Shown: positions 15,795 through 26,300, counted from the stretch's first letter. The stretch is DNA of 64,000 nt from Tessaracoccus oleiagri (GCF_900103275.1 NZ_FNGP01000001.1:434001-498000), one strand, 5' to 3'. Made by a program: numbers and translations. The notes: generated from the sequence alone by a model not told the origin.

Positions 15795-16808
15795 GTGGCA
15801 ACGATCTACGAGGTCGCCAAGGAGGCGGGCGTCTCCATCTCGACGGTGTCGCGCGCCCTCCGCAACGATCCCCGCATCTCCGAGCGCACCCGCGGGCGCG
15901 TCCGGGAGGCCGCGGAGTCGTTGGACTACCTCCCGAGTGCCGCGGCCCAGACCCTCGCCGGCTCCAGCGTGCGCTCGCTCGGCATGGTCCTCCCCCACAT
16001 CAAGGGCACCTACTACGCCGAGCTGGCCGTCGGCTTCGAGCGGCGCGCCAGCGAACTCAACTGCTCCGCCGTCCTGCTGCTCGTCGGCGAGGACTCGGAC
16101 CAGCGCCCGGCGGTCCGCCGCCTCGCCGGCGCCGTCGACGGCCTGGCGTTCATGGCCCGGAGCGCGGCCACCGACGAGCTGGTCACCGAGGTGGCGAAGC
16201 GCCGGCCGACGGTCACGGTCGCCCGCGCCCAACTGCCCGGCCTCCCCGCCATCTACGCCGAGTCCGAGGACTCCGCCGCCGAGCTCACCCGGCACCTCGT
16301 CGACATCGGCCGCACCCGGTTCGCGTTCGTCGGCCCCATCGACCACGGCTCGGACATCGCCGCCCGCTACGACGGGTTCGCCCGGGCGCTGAGGGAGGCC
16401 GGCTTCGACGTGCCGCCCGCGATCGAGGTCGAGCTGGAGGAGGGCCCTGGCCTCCAGTTGGCGAGGGACCTCGTCGCCCAGGGCATGCCCTACGACGCGA
16501 TCGTCTGCGGCAACGACGAGATCGCGGTGGCCATCGTCTACGAGCTCCAGGAGCTCGGGGTCGACGTGCCGGCCGCCGTCTCAGTCGTCGGCTGGGACGA
16601 CATCCGGGTCTCGCGCTACCTCCGCCCCGGGCTCACGACCGTCCGCCAGCCGGTCGCCGAACTGGGCGCGATGGCGGCCGAACACCTCCACAACCTGTTG
16701 TCGGGAACCGCGGTGCCCGACTGCACCGCCCTTCCCACCGCCTTGGTGCACCGCGAATCCTGCGGCTGCGGCGAGGACCACCAACCACCGTCCACCACTA
16801 GGGAATGA
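15795..16808 (+). CDS. LacI-family regulator of the beta-glucan utilisation operon
   Basis: 337 residues. GTG 15795 is chosen because GAGGAGG (15779-15785) precedes it and the helix-turn-helix starts at once; the in-frame ATG at 15753 lies upstream of an operator. DNA-binding domain: ATIYEVAKEAGVSISTVSRA, hinge PSAAAQTLAGSSVRS. Effector domain: LGMVLPHIKGTYYAELAVGF, then VSVVGWDDIRVSRYLRPGLT. The C-terminus has a CGCG cysteine pair. First gene of the operon, 7 bases before the binding-protein gene, and likely autorepressing through the AAGCGCTT sites. Inducer would be a glucan oligosaccharide (inference). Confidence 0.9.
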   Translation: MATIYEVAKEAGVSISTVSRALRNDPRISERTRGRVREAAESLDYLPSAAAQTLAGSSVRSLGMVLPHIKGTYYAELAVGFERRASELNCSAVLLLVGEDSDQRPAVRRLAGAVDGLAFMARSAATDELVTEVAKRRPTVTVARAQLPGLPAIYAESEDSAAELTRHLVDIGRTRFAFVGPIDHGSDIAARYDGFARALREAGFDVPPAIEVELEEGPGLQLARDLVAQGMPYDAIVCGNDEIAVAIVYELQELGVDVPAAVSVVGWDDIRVSRYLRPGLTTVRQPVAELGAMAAEHLHNLLSGTAVPDCTALPTALVHRESCGCGEDHQPPSTTRE

Positions 16809-16815
16809 GGAAGAA

Positions 16816-18102
16816 ATGAAGAGCAAGAGCCGTGCCCTCGTGGCATTGACGGCCGCGTTCGCCATGACCGCCGCGCTCAGCGCCTGCGGCCGCGACGGCG
16901 GCGACTCCGGGGACACCGGGGACCAGAGCGACGTCGCACCCATCGCCGACGGGCCCGCCACCGGCACCCTCGAGGTGTGGGCCATGGGCGCGGAGGGCGA
17001 GAAGCTCCCCGAGCTCGTCAAGAAGTTCCAGGAGGAGAACCCCGACGTGACCGTCAACGTCACGCCGGTCCCCTGGGAGTCCGCGCACGACAAGTTCACC
17101 TCCGCGATCGCGGCGGGCACCACCCCTGACGTCGCGCAGGTCGGCACCACGTGGATGGGCGAGTTCGTCGGCCTCGACGCCCTCGACCCGACCCCTGAGC
17201 TGATCGACGTCGACAAGTTCTTCACGGGCGGCCAGGAAACCACCGTCGTCGACGGCGTCTCCTACGCGGTCCCGTGGTACGTCGAGACCCGCCTCGTCTA
17301 CTACCGCACGGACATCGCCGAGCAGGCCGGCATCACCGAGCCCGCGACGGACTGGGAGGGCCTGAAGGAGATGGCCAAGAAGATGCAGTCCGACGGCGGC
17401 GCCGAGTGGGGCATCAGCCTCCAGCCCGGTGGCACCGGCTCCTGGCAGACCGTCCTCCCGCTGATGTGGTCCAACGGCGGTGAGATCGTGAACGACGACA
17501 TGACGGAGTTCACGTTCGACACCGAGGAGAACGTCGAGGCGCTCGAGTACTACAAGTCGTTCTTCGACGAGGGCATCGCCAACAAGTCGCCGGCCCAGGG
17601 CACCACGGAGGCCGACTTCGCCTCCGGCAAGGTGCCGATGTTCATCTCCGGCCCCTGGATGATGGCCGCGGTCGAGGCCGCCGGCGGCGAGGGCTTCGCC
17701 GACAAGTACGACGTCATGGAGATGCCCGAGGCCGAGAGCAGCGCGTCGTTCATCGGCGGCGCCAACCTCGCCGTGTTCAAGAACACCGAGAACCGCGACG
17801 CGGCGTGGAAGCTCGTCGACTTCCTCACCCAGGAGGAGACCCAGGTGGAGTGGTACGACCTGACCACCGACCTGCCGTCCGTGCAGTCCGCGTGGGAGGC
17901 CGAGGCGCTCTCGTCCGACGAGAAGCTCGCCAAGTTCGGCAGCCAGCTCGAGAACGCGTTCGCGCCGCCGTCGATCTCGACGTGGGAGCAGATCGCGACC
18001 GCCTTCGACTCCCAGGTGGAGCGCGTCACCAAGACCGGGTCCGACCCTGCGGAGGCCCTGGCCGCGGTGCAGCAGGAGGCCACGTCCATCGGGATGGGCT
18101 AA
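16816..18102 (+). CDS. Extracellular sugar-binding lipoprotein, candidate sophoro-oligosaccharide-binding protein
   Basis: 428 residues, ATG 16816. Lipoprotein signal ending LSAC (Cys about residue 25), then a Gly/Asp-rich tether. Family-1 solute-binding landmarks: LEVWAMGAEGEKLPELVKKF, VPWESAHDKF, AAGTTPDVAQVGTTWMGEF, and the C-terminal PSISTWEQIATAFDSQVERV. Aromatic residues (W, Y) are frequent in the mid-region, as expected for stacking on glucose units. It heads the transport part of an operon whose enzymes fit beta-1,2-glucan breakdown. In Listeria innocua a binding protein of this class sits beside a homologous phosphorylase and GH3 enzyme (established knowledge); the ligand here is inferred from this context. 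Confidence 0.88.
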   Translation: MKSKSRALVALTAAFAMTAALSACGRDGGDSGDTGDQSDVAPIADGPATGTLEVWAMGAEGEKLPELVKKFQEENPDVTVNVTPVPWESAHDKFTSAIAAGTTPDVAQVGTTWMGEFVGLDALDPTPELIDVDKFFTGGQETTVVDGVSYAVPWYVETRLVYYRTDIAEQAGITEPATDWEGLKEMAKKMQSDGGAEWGISLQPGGTGSWQTVLPLMWSNGGEIVNDDMTEFTFDTEENVEALEYYKSFFDEGIANKSPAQGTTEADFASGKVPMFISGPWMMAAVEAAGGEGFADKYDVMEMPEAESSASFIGGANLAVFKNTENRDAAWKLVDFLTQEETQVEWYDLTTDLPSVQSAWEAEALSSDEKLAKFGSQLENAFAPPSISTWEQIATAFDSQVERVTKTGSDPAEALAAVQQEATSIGMG

Positions 18103-18106
18103 CCCC

Positions 18107-19039
18107 ATGTCCACCGCCGTGGCGACGCAGCCCGCCACCCGCAAGCCTCGCTCGCGTTCCGGCAAACGGAACGCGGCCGAGGCCCGGGCGGGCCTGCTGC
18201 TCGCGCTCCCGTTCGTGGTGCTGTTCACCGTGTTCACGCTGTGGCCGGTGCTGCAGTCGATGTTCATGAGCTTCACCGACACCCGCATCACCGACATCCG
18301 CACGCCCTTCGCGGTGAACTTCGTCGGCCTCGACAACTACGCCAAGGCGCTCGGCGACCCGGTGTTCCGGCGGGCGGCGCTCAACACCGGCATCTTCGTG
18401 GTCATCGGCGTCCCGCTGACGATCGTGGCGGGCCTCGCGGCGGCGGTGGCGCTCGACAAGGGCATCACGAAGTTCCGCAGCGTGTTCCGAATGGGCTTCT
18501 ACACGCCCGTGATCACCAGCATCGTCGCCGTCGCGGTGGTGTGGCGGTTCCTGCTCCAGCCCGACAGCGGCCTGGTCAACACCGTGCTCGGCTGGGTCGG
18601 CATCGACGGCCCGAACTGGCTCGGCGACACCCGCACGTCGCTGCTGTCCCTGATCATCATGGCCGTCTGGCGCAACTTCGGCACCGGCATGATCATCTTC
18701 CTCGCCGGCCTGCAGGCCGTGCCGTGGCAGTTGCACGAGGCCGCCGCCCTCGACGGCGCCACGTCCTGGCAGCGGTTCTGGCACATCACCCTGCCGGTGC
18801 TGCGCCCGACGATGCTGTTCGTGATGGTCACCACGACGATCGGCTACCTGCAGTTCTTCGAGGAGCCGTTCGTCATGACCCAGGGCGGCCCGCTCAACAG
18901 CACGCTGTCCGCGTCGATGTACACCTACCAGCAGTTCGGCTTCGGCAACTACGGCGTCGCCGGCGCGATGGCGTACCTGACCTTCCTGGTGATCGTGATC
19001 GTCACGATCGTCCAGTTCCGGCTGACGAGGGAGAAGTGA
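18107..19039 (+). CDS. Sugar ABC transporter permease (MalF type)
   Basis: 310 residues from ATG 18107, 4 bases after the binding-protein stop. Positively charged N-terminus (RKPRSRSGKRNAAEARAG), six hydrophobic segments, and the coupling motif EAAALDGATSWQRFWHITLP at about residues 212-231. Forms a heterodimer with the next permease. As in the other family-1 system in this window there is no ATPase gene in the operon, implying a shared ATPase encoded elsewhere. Confidence 0.92.
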   Translation: MSTAVATQPATRKPRSRSGKRNAAEARAGLLLALPFVVLFTVFTLWPVLQSMFMSFTDTRITDIRTPFAVNFVGLDNYAKALGDPVFRRAALNTGIFVVIGVPLTIVAGLAAAVALDKGITKFRSVFRMGFYTPVITSIVAVAVVWRFLLQPDSGLVNTVLGWVGIDGPNWLGDTRTSLLSLIIMAVWRNFGTGMIIFLAGLQAVPWQLHEAAALDGATSWQRFWHITLPVLRPTMLFVMVTTTIGYLQFFEEPFVMTQGGPLNSTLSASMYTYQQFGFGNYGVAGAMAYLTFLVIVIVTIVQFRLTREK

Positions 19040-19860
19040 TGGAGCGTTCACGCAGCCGCTGGTGGCTCTACATCGTCCTCACGATCCTCTTCCTGCTCGT
19101 GATCACCCCGTTCCTGTGGATGATCCTCGGCAGCCTCAAGACCCAGGGCGAGCTCCTGCAGGTCCCGCCGACGTGGATCCCCGAGAACCCCACGCTCGAC
19201 AACTTCTCCCGCCTCTTCGACCGGCTCAGTTTCGGCCGCTACTTCTTCAACTCGACGGTCGTCGCGCTCGTGGTGACGATCTCCAACCTGCTGTTCTGCT
19301 CCATGCTCGGCTACGCGCTCGCGCACCTGAACTTCCCCGGCAAGCGGATCATCTTCGGCGCCGTCCTCGGCACCCTGATGATCCCCGGCCTCGTCACCTT
19401 CATCCCGCAGTTCGTGCTGGTGGTCAACCTCGGCCTCGCCAACACGCTGCCCGCGCTGTTCCTGCCGTTCCTCGTCGCCCCGTTCGGGGTGTTCCTCATG
19501 CGCCAGTTCTTCCTCGGCATGCCGCGCGACATGCTCGAGGCCGGCCGGATCGACGGCGCCGGCGAGCTGGGCATCTTCTTCCGCCTGTTCCTGCCGCTGG
19601 CGGGGCCGGCGCTCGCGACGCTCGGGATCCTCACCTTCCTGGCGTCGTGGAACAACTTCCTGTGGCCGCTCGTCGTGGCGTCCACCGAACGCACCTACAC
19701 GCTGCCCGTCGCGCTGGCCCTGGTCTCCACCGGCCAGAACCAGACCGACTACGGGCTTCTGCTGGCCGGCGCGAGCGTCGTCGTCCTGCCCATCATCCTC
19801 GTGTTCCTCTTCTTCCAGAGGTACTTCATCGAGGGCATCGCCACCACCGGAATCAAGTGA
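19039..19860 (+). CDS. Carbohydrate ABC transporter permease (MalG type)
   Basis: 273 residues; ATG 19039 shares one base with the preceding stop (TGATG), so translation is coupled. GAGGGAG lies upstream. Six membrane segments; EAA-type coupling helix EAGRIDGAGELGIFFRLFLP; C-terminal FQRYFIEGIATTGIK is the characteristic MalG-type tail. Second half of the importer channel. Confidence 0.92.
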   Translation: MERSRSRWWLYIVLTILFLLVITPFLWMILGSLKTQGELLQVPPTWIPENPTLDNFSRLFDRLSFGRYFFNSTVVALVVTISNLLFCSMLGYALAHLNFPGKRIIFGAVLGTLMIPGLVTFIPQFVLVVNLGLANTLPALFLPFLVAPFGVFLMRQFFLGMPRDMLEAGRIDGAGELGIFFRLFLPLAGPALATLGILTFLASWNNFLWPLVVASTERTYTLPVALALVSTGQNQTDYGLLLAGASVVVLPIILVFLFFQRYFIEGIATTGIK

Positions 19861-19891
19861 CATCCACCCACCTCCGACAGGAGCCACTGCC

Positions 19892-21412
19892 ATGACCAAC
19901 CTCACCCGACGAACCCTGCTCGGCGCCGCCGCCGGCGCCGGCGCACTGGCCGCCGCCGGATCCCACGCACACGCCAACCCCGTCGGCCGCGGGCGCCCCG
20001 GGGACCACGACGAGACGCTGCTCACCTGGGCGCGCGACACCTGGAAGTCGCTCGTCGCCATGACCGACCCCAACACCGGGCTCGTGGCCGACAACATCGA
20101 CGGCGACCTCACCAACCGCAGCGGCTACACGTCGCCGACGAACATCGGCGGCCTGCTGTGGAGCACGATCGTCGCCCGCGACCTGCGCATCATCAACCCC
20201 GGCGAGGCGCGCAACATCATCGCCCGCACCCTGCGCACCCTGCAGGGCATGGAGCGCCACGATGCGAGCGGCATGTACTTCAACTGGTACGACGAGGCCA
20301 CCGGCGACGTCCTGCGGGTGTGGCCCGAGGACGGCAACCCCGTCGTCCCGTTCGTGTCGTCCGTCGACATGGGCTGGCTGGGGGCCGCGCTCTACGTCGT
20401 CGCCCAAGCGGACCCGTCCAACCGTAAGGCGGCGCTGCAGCTGTTCAACGCGATGCGCTGGGACATCTTCTACGACAAGGACTTCCGCGCCCCGGCCGGC
20501 GCCAACTACGGCGGCTTCTGGATCGAGAACCCCGAGCGGCCCGGCACCGCCCTGCTGCCCCCGACGATCGGCGAGGGCCCCGACCTCTGGTACCACGTCC
20601 AGCACCACTACGACACCGCGATCTCCGAGGCCCGGATGGTCACCTACCTCGGCATCTTCCGTGAGCAGATCCCGCCGATCGCCTACTTCGGCACCTACCG
20701 GACGTTCCCGCCGGACTGGACCTGGCAGGAGATGATCCCGGTCGGTGAGTGGCGCGAGTACCTCGGCTTCCCCGTCTATGAGGGCGCCTACACCTACCGC
20801 GGCTTCCGCGTCGTGCCCGGCTGGGGCGGCTCGATGTTCGAGGAGCTCATGCCGGACATCTTCGTGCCGGAGGCGACGTGGGGCCCGCGCAGCTGGGGCC
20901 GCAACCACCCGCTGCACGTCCGCGCGCAGCGTGAGCACGGCCTCGACGACGCGCAGTACGGCTACTGGGGCTTCTCGCCCTCGTCCAACCCGGCCGGCGG
21001 CTATCGCGAGTACGGCGTCGACGCGCTCGGCATGAACCCCGAGGGCTACTTCTCGGACCAGGAGCGCACCGACTACCACGCCGACAACCCGCCCACCACC
21101 TACGGCGACGGGGTCGTCACCCCGCATGCCGCGTTCCTCGGCATGATGTACGAGCCCGAGGAGGCGACGACGAACCTGCGGAACCTGCAGGCCGACTTCG
21201 ACTCCTACGGCCCCGGCGGCTTCTACGACGCGGTCGCGGTCCGGAGCGGTCAGGTGGCCCGGCGGCACCTGTCGCTCGACCAGTCGATGATCATGGGCGC
21301 GCTCGGCAACGTGCTCCTCAATGGCGGCCTGCGCCGGTGGTTCGCCACCGCCGAGGTGGAGGCCCAGCTGCGCCCGTTGCTCGCGCTCGAAGAGTTCAAC
21401 GCGGGCGAGTGA
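19892..21412 (+). CDS. Tat-exported glycoamylase-domain protein, candidate endo-beta-1,2-glucanase (GH144-like)
   Basis: 506 residues. ATG 19892 follows GGAG. The N-terminus TRRTLLGAAAGAGALAAAG is a twin-arginine signal with an Ala-rich cleavage region. The mature protein is an alpha/alpha-barrel type enzyme. The segment YWGFSPSSNPAGGYREYGVD followed by a DGVVTPHAAF stretch matches the glycoamylase (PF10091-type) core found in GH144 endo-beta-1,2-glucanases, and conserved acidic residues fall in FNWYDEATGD and EDGNPVVPFVSSVDMG. It would cut a glucan outside the membrane, feeding the adjacent importer. GH assignment is from motif memory, and some related proteins have other or unknown activities. 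Confidence 0.7.
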   Translation: MTNLTRRTLLGAAAGAGALAAAGSHAHANPVGRGRPGDHDETLLTWARDTWKSLVAMTDPNTGLVADNIDGDLTNRSGYTSPTNIGGLLWSTIVARDLRIINPGEARNIIARTLRTLQGMERHDASGMYFNWYDEATGDVLRVWPEDGNPVVPFVSSVDMGWLGAALYVVAQADPSNRKAALQLFNAMRWDIFYDKDFRAPAGANYGGFWIENPERPGTALLPPTIGEGPDLWYHVQHHYDTAISEARMVTYLGIFREQIPPIAYFGTYRTFPPDWTWQEMIPVGEWREYLGFPVYEGAYTYRGFRVVPGWGGSMFEELMPDIFVPEATWGPRSWGRNHPLHVRAQREHGLDDAQYGYWGFSPSSNPAGGYREYGVDALGMNPEGYFSDQERTDYHADNPPTTYGDGVVTPHAAFLGMMYEPEEATTNLRNLQADFDSYGPGGFYDAVAVRSGQVARRHLSLDQSMIMGALGNVLLNGGLRRWFATAEVEAQLRPLLALEEFNAGE

Positions 21413-21414
21413 CG

Positions 21415-23340
21415 ATGCGCGCCGAGTTCCTCACCACCACCGACGGCGTCACCTTCCGTGACCTCAACCACAACGGCCGCCTCGACCCGTTCGAGGACCC
21501 GCGGCTGAGCGTGGCGGAGCGGGTCGACGACCTGCTCCCCCGGCTGTCGGTGGAGGAGCTCGTCGGGCTCATGTTCCACACGGTGATCGAGGCCGGGGAC
21601 GACGGGCAGCTGCTCGACGGCCCCGGCCGGATCGCCAAGTCCGGGAGCCGTGACGTCGTCGTCGGCAAGCGGATGAACCACTTCAACGTCCACGCGCTCA
21701 CCAGCGCGCGACAGGCGGCGTCGTGGGCCAACCGGCTCCAGGAGCTGGCCTGCGAGACCCCGCACTCCATCCCCGTCACCATCTCCACCGACCCCCGGCA
21801 CGCGGCCGCCGAGAACGCGGGCACGAGCTGGGCGTCGAACTTCTTCTCCCAATGGCCGGATCCGATGGGCCTGGCGGCGCTCGACGACGTCGGGTTGGTG
21901 TGGGAGTTCGCCGACATCGTGCGGCGCGAGTACGTCGCCGTCGGCATCCGCGCCGCGCTGCACCCCACCGCGGACCTCGCCACCGAGCCCCGCTGGGCAC
22001 GGCAGCGCGAGACGTTCGGCGCCGACCACCGGCTCGTCGCGCGCCTCACCGAGGCCGCCATCCACGGGCTGCAGGGCGACGAACTCGGGCCCCAGTCGGT
22101 GAGCGCCACCACCAAGCACTTCCCCGGCGCCGGCCCCCAGGCCGACGGCGAGGACGCCCACTTCCCCTACGGCCGAGACCAGGTCTACCCGGGCGGACGC
22201 TTCGACGAGCACCTGCTGCCGTTCAAGACCGCGATCGCCGCCGGCACCGCCGCGATGATGCCCTACTACGGGCGGCCCGTCGGCCTCGACCTCGGCATGG
22301 GCCACATCGAGGAGGTCGGCTTCGGCTACAACAAGCAGCTCCTCACCGGCCTGCTGCGCCGCAGGCTCGGCTACCAGGGCGTGATCCTCAGCGACTGGGA
22401 GCTCGTCAACGACAACCTCGTCGGCGACCAGGTCCTCCCTGCCCGTGCCTGGGGCGTCGAGCACCTCTCCCCCGCCGAGCGGATGCTCAAGCTCCTCGAC
22501 GCGGGCATCGACCAGTTCGGCGGCGAGGAGTGCACCCACCTGCTCCTCGAGCTCGTCGCCGACGGCTACGTCTCGCGCGACCGCCTCGAGGAGTCCGCGC
22601 GCCGGCTGCTGCGCGTGAAGTTCCAGCTCGGGTTGTTCGACAACCCCTACGTCGACGAGGAAGCCGCCCCCGCCCTCGTCGGCACTCCCCGGGCGACGGA
22701 GCTGGGCCTGCGGACCCAGGCCCGCTCCGTCGTCGTCCTCGTGGATTCGCCCACCCGGTCCCTGAGGAGCGACGAACACGCCACCCCCCGGTCCCTGAGG
22801 AGCGACGAAGTCGCGTCTCGAAGGGCCGGGACCGCCGCCCTCCCCCTCGCCCCGGGCACCCGGGTCTGGCTCGACGAGGTGCTGCCGGAGGCGGTCAGCG
22901 GCGGGCTCGTCGTCGTCGACCGACCGGAGGACGCCGACGTCGGCCTGGTCCGGTTGAACGCGCCGTTCGAGCCGAGGGACGACCTGTTCCTGGAGTCGTG
23001 GTTCCACCAGGGCAGCCTCGACTTCCCGCCGGGCCTGAAGCACCGGCTCGCGCGCATCCCCTGCCCGCTCATCATCGACGTGAAGGCCGACCGACCGGCG
23101 GTGCTCACCCCGCTCCTCGAGGTGGCCGACGTGCTGACCGTCACGTTCGGCGTGAGCGACACCGCCTGGATCCAGGCCATCACCGGCCAGGTGCCGCCCG
23201 AGGGGCGGCTGCCCGTCGCGTTCCCCGGCTCAATGGACGCGGTGCGCGCCTCGATGCCGGACGTCGCGGGCGACATCGACCCACTGTTCCCGGCGGGCTA
23301 CTCCGCAGCCGTGCCCGCCGATCCCCTACCGACGAGGTGA
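21415..23340 (+). CDS. GH3-family beta-glucosidase, cytoplasmic, carrying an in-frame repeat insertion
   Basis: 641 residues from ATG 21415 (2 bases after the previous stop; GTG 21409 is an alternative). No signal peptide. GH3 landmarks: TEPRWARQRETFGAD (family EPRWGRxxExxGED), KHFPG with the conserved Lys-His, and the nucleophile region GVILSDWEL with Asp near residue 325. The C-terminal alpha/beta sandwich follows, interrupted near residues 446-475 by a Ser/Arg-rich insertion encoded by repeat DNA (22754-22833). In Listeria innocua a GH3 enzyme of the equivalent locus acts on sophoro-oligosaccharides; by analogy this enzyme would release glucose from imported oligosaccharides. The specificity is inferred. 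Confidence 0.87.
   Translation: MRAEFLTTTDGVTFRDLNHNGRLDPFEDPRLSVAERVDDLLPRLSVEELVGLMFHTVIEAGDDGQLLDGPGRIAKSGSRDVVVGKRMNHFNVHALTSARQAASWANRLQELACETPHSIPVTISTDPRHAAAENAGTSWASNFFSQWPDPMGLAALDDVGLVWEFADIVRREYVAVGIRAALHPTADLATEPRWARQRETFGADHRLVARLTEAAIHGLQGDELGPQSVSATTKHFPGAGPQADGEDAHFPYGRDQVYPGGRFDEHLLPFKTAIAAGTAAMMPYYGRPVGLDLGMGHIEEVGFGYNKQLLTGLLRRRLGYQGVILSDWELVNDNLVGDQVLPARAWGVEHLSPAERMLKLLDAGIDQFGGEECTHLLLELVADGYVSRDRLEESARRLLRVKFQLGLFDNPYVDEEAAPALVGTPRATELGLRTQARSVVVLVDSPTRSLRSDEHATPRSLRSDEVASRRAGTAALPLAPGTRVWLDEVLPEAVSGGLVVVDRPEDADVGLVRLNAPFEPRDDLFLESWFHQGSLDFPPGLKHRLARIPCPLIIDVKADRPAVLTPLLEVADVLTVTFGVSDTAWIQAITGQVPPEGRLPVAFPGSMDAVRASMPDVAGDIDPLFPAGYSAAVPADPLPTR
22754..22833. repeat. Dispersed palindromic repeat inserted inside the GH3 coding sequence
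   Basis: A 23-bp unit, CCCGGTCCCTGAGGAGCGAC plus GAA, occurs at 22754-22776 and again at 22787-22809. The second copy continues through GTCGCGTCTCGAAGGGCCGGGACC (22810-22833), whose end is an imperfect inverse of the beginning; GCGAC-GAA-GTCGC forms an inner hairpin at 22802-22814. The first copy is thus a 5' fragment. Repeats of this CCTGAG...TCGAAGGG style are usually extragenic in actinobacteria, so a location inside a gene is unusual. The reading frame is kept open. Confidence 0.75.
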
Positions 23341-23342
23341 TC

Positions 23343-26300
23343 ATGACCGAGCTGACGATACGACCGACGTTCACCAGTGCCGGGGCGCTCGCCCGGCTCG
23401 ACGCCGGCGACCTCAGCCTCCTGCAGTACCCCGCCTCCGAGCTCGAGCCCGGCCCCCATCAGGTCTGGCTGCGGTGGCGCTCCCCCGACGGGCACCGCCC
23501 CCTCGGCCTGACCGGGCCGGCGGGCGGCGGCACCGTCGTGCGGGCCGGCGACGGCATCGTGCTGCGCGGCCGCGAGGACGAAGTCGAGTGGGAGCTGTGG
23601 TGGGACCAGCCCGCGGGCGGCGGTCGGTTTGGCTGGGGGCTGCGGGTGGTCAACCACGGCGAGCACCCCGTCGAGCTGGACGCGGTCTGGACAGTCGACG
23701 CCGCGCTGACGCCTTGGGACGCGCTGCGCCGCAATGAGTTCTACGTCGCGCAGTACCTCGACCTCACGCCCATCTCCGACGGCGACCGCCTGCTGATCGC
23801 GGTGCGGCAGAACATGCCCGGCGACGCGAACCCCTGGCTCGCGCTGGGCGCGACCCGCCGCGTGGTGGGTTGGTGCACCGACGCGCTGCAGCTCCGCCCC
23901 GACGTCCCCGGGACGGGCCTCGACCTGAGCGCCGACCTCCCCGCCGAGCGCCTCCAGCACGAGCACACGCTCGCCGGCCTGCAGACCGAGCCGTGGCGGC
24001 TCGCGCCGGGCGAGGAGGGGTTCGTCGGGTACCGCGGCGTCGTCGTGGCGGACCACCCCGAAGCCTCGTCCGACGAGGACGCCGAACGGGTCCGCGGCGC
24101 GCTGGCCGACGGCTGGGCCGAGGCGGCACCGTCGGTCTCCGGCGACGCGGCCCCGGCCGAGCCGACGCTGTTCAGCCCGCCGCGCTTCGCGCACGGCGAG
24201 GACCTGCACGAGTCCGAGTTCCTGCGGCTGGTGGGCGGTGGGGGTTCCGTCGAGCGCGGGCCCGACGGGGAGGCCTGGTCGTACAGCGTGGGCGGGGCGC
24301 ACGTCGTCGCGGCCGCGAAGGAACGCGCGGTGCTCCGCCCCCACGGGCACATCGTCCGCGCCTCGGCCGGGGCGCGCCCGCAGGACCCGACCGCCGCGGT
24401 GACCGCCTGGATGGGCGGCACCTTCGCGTCGCAGCTCACGCTCGGCAACGCGTCCGGTGAGCCGCTGCTCTCCATCCGGCGCAGCTACCTCGGCCTCGTG
24501 CAGACCGACGGCGTGCGGCTGTTCGTGCGCGACGGCGATGAGGGTTGGCGGCTGCTCGGCCAGCCCAGCGCCTGGGCCGCGGACGACTCGTCGGCCACGT
24601 GGTGGTACCGCCTCGGCGAGCGGACCGTGCAGGTGGAGACCCGGCTGACGCTCGCGCGCCTGACGGTGCGGGTCGATGTCGGCGGGGCGCCGCTCGACGT
24701 GCTGGTCTCGATCTCCACGCCGGACGACTGGCGCACCGAGGAACACCCCGCCACGAGCGGTTTCGCCCTCGAGATCCCCGTCGGCGGGCCCGACGCGCCG
24801 GCCGCCGACGCCCCCGTGCTGCGGCTGCACGGCGACGACCCGACCTCCGAGCGCCTCGACGCGTTCCTGCCGTGGCTCGTCCACAACGCGCACGTCCACT
24901 ACCAGGCGCCGCGCGGGCTGGAGCAGTTCACCGGCGGCGCGTGGGGCACCCGCGACGTCTGCCAGGGCCCGGTGGGGCTGCTCGTCGCCACCGGCCGGCT
25001 GCGCGTGGTGCGCGACGTGCTGCTCGCCGTCTTCGCGGGGCAGCAGGACGACGGCGACTGGCCGCAGTGGTTCCAGTACCTGGCCGCCGACCGCGGCCCC
25101 GGGCACCGCGAGAGCCACGGCGACGTCGTCTACTGGCCGCTCCTCGCGCTCGGCGAGTACCTGCAGATGACCGGCGATCTCGGGATCCTCGACGAGGAGG
25201 TCGGCTGGGTCGGGCAGGCCGAACTGCTGCCCGCGACCCCGCTGCGCGCGCACGTCGAGGCGGCCGTCGACCACCTGCTCTCGGCCCGCAGCGCCGACCC
25301 CCGGCTGCCCGCCTACGGCCACGGCGACTGGAACGACTCGCTCCAGCCCGCGAACCCCGACCTCGCCCGGCAGATGGTCTCCACCTGGACCGCCGAGCTC
25401 GAGGTCAAGGCGCTCAGCACGCTGGCCGACGGACTGGGTTCCGCCGACGCCGAGATGGCGGAGCGGCTCCGCGCGATCGCCGCGGAGACCGAGGCCGCCA
25501 TCCGCGACTCGCTCCTCATCGACGGGGAGCTCTGCGGCTACGCGGTGGTCGCCGACGGGCGGGTCGAGCCGATCGTGCACCCGCGCGACGCGCGCACCGG
25601 GCTGCGACACGGGTCGCTGCAGGTGATCCACGCGATCGCCGACGAGCTGCTCACGCCGGAGGAGGCGGAGTCGCACGTGCGGATCGTCGACGAGCACCTC
25701 GACGGCCCCACCGGCATCTACCTGTTCGACCGCCCGGTGGACTACCACGGCGGCGAGACGCACACGTTCCTGCGGGCCGAGGCCGCGTCGTTCTGGGGCC
25801 GCGAGATCGGGCTCATGTACACGCACGCGCACCTGCGCTGGATCGAGGCGCTGCTGCGGCTCGGGCTCGCCGACCGCGCCTGGCGGGCCCTCGACCTCGT
25901 CATCCCCGACGGGCTCACCGCGGCCGTGCCGGGTGCCCTGCCCAGGCAGTCGAACACCTACTTCTCCTCCGTGGACGCCGCCTTCCGCGACCGCGCCGAC
26001 GCCGAGGCCCGGGCGGACAGGATGTTCGACCCCGAGTTCGGCTTCGAGGGCGGCTGGCGGGTCTACTCGTCGGGCCCCGGCCTGATCCTGCGGCTGGTGA
26101 CCGAGGGGTTCCTCGGGCTGCGTCAGGACGTCGGCGGTCTGCTTGTCGACCCGGTCCTGCCCGCCGGGCGCTACGAGGCGGTCGTGCCGCTGGGCGGCCT
26201 CCGGGTGAGGGCGAGGTACCACGTCGCCGCTCCCGGGCACGGGGTGCAGGGCGTCGAGGTCGATGGGGACGCGGTCGCCACCGAGCCGGTGCCGCGGCGC

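Noticed and set aside
21723-23342. Long forward open frame running through the GH3 gene and continuous with the GH94 frame, suggesting a fused protein
   Set aside because: The upstream 540 codons are Arg/Pro/Ala-rich without motifs and lie in a shadow frame of the clear GH3 gene. The GH94 protein starts properly at ATG 23343.
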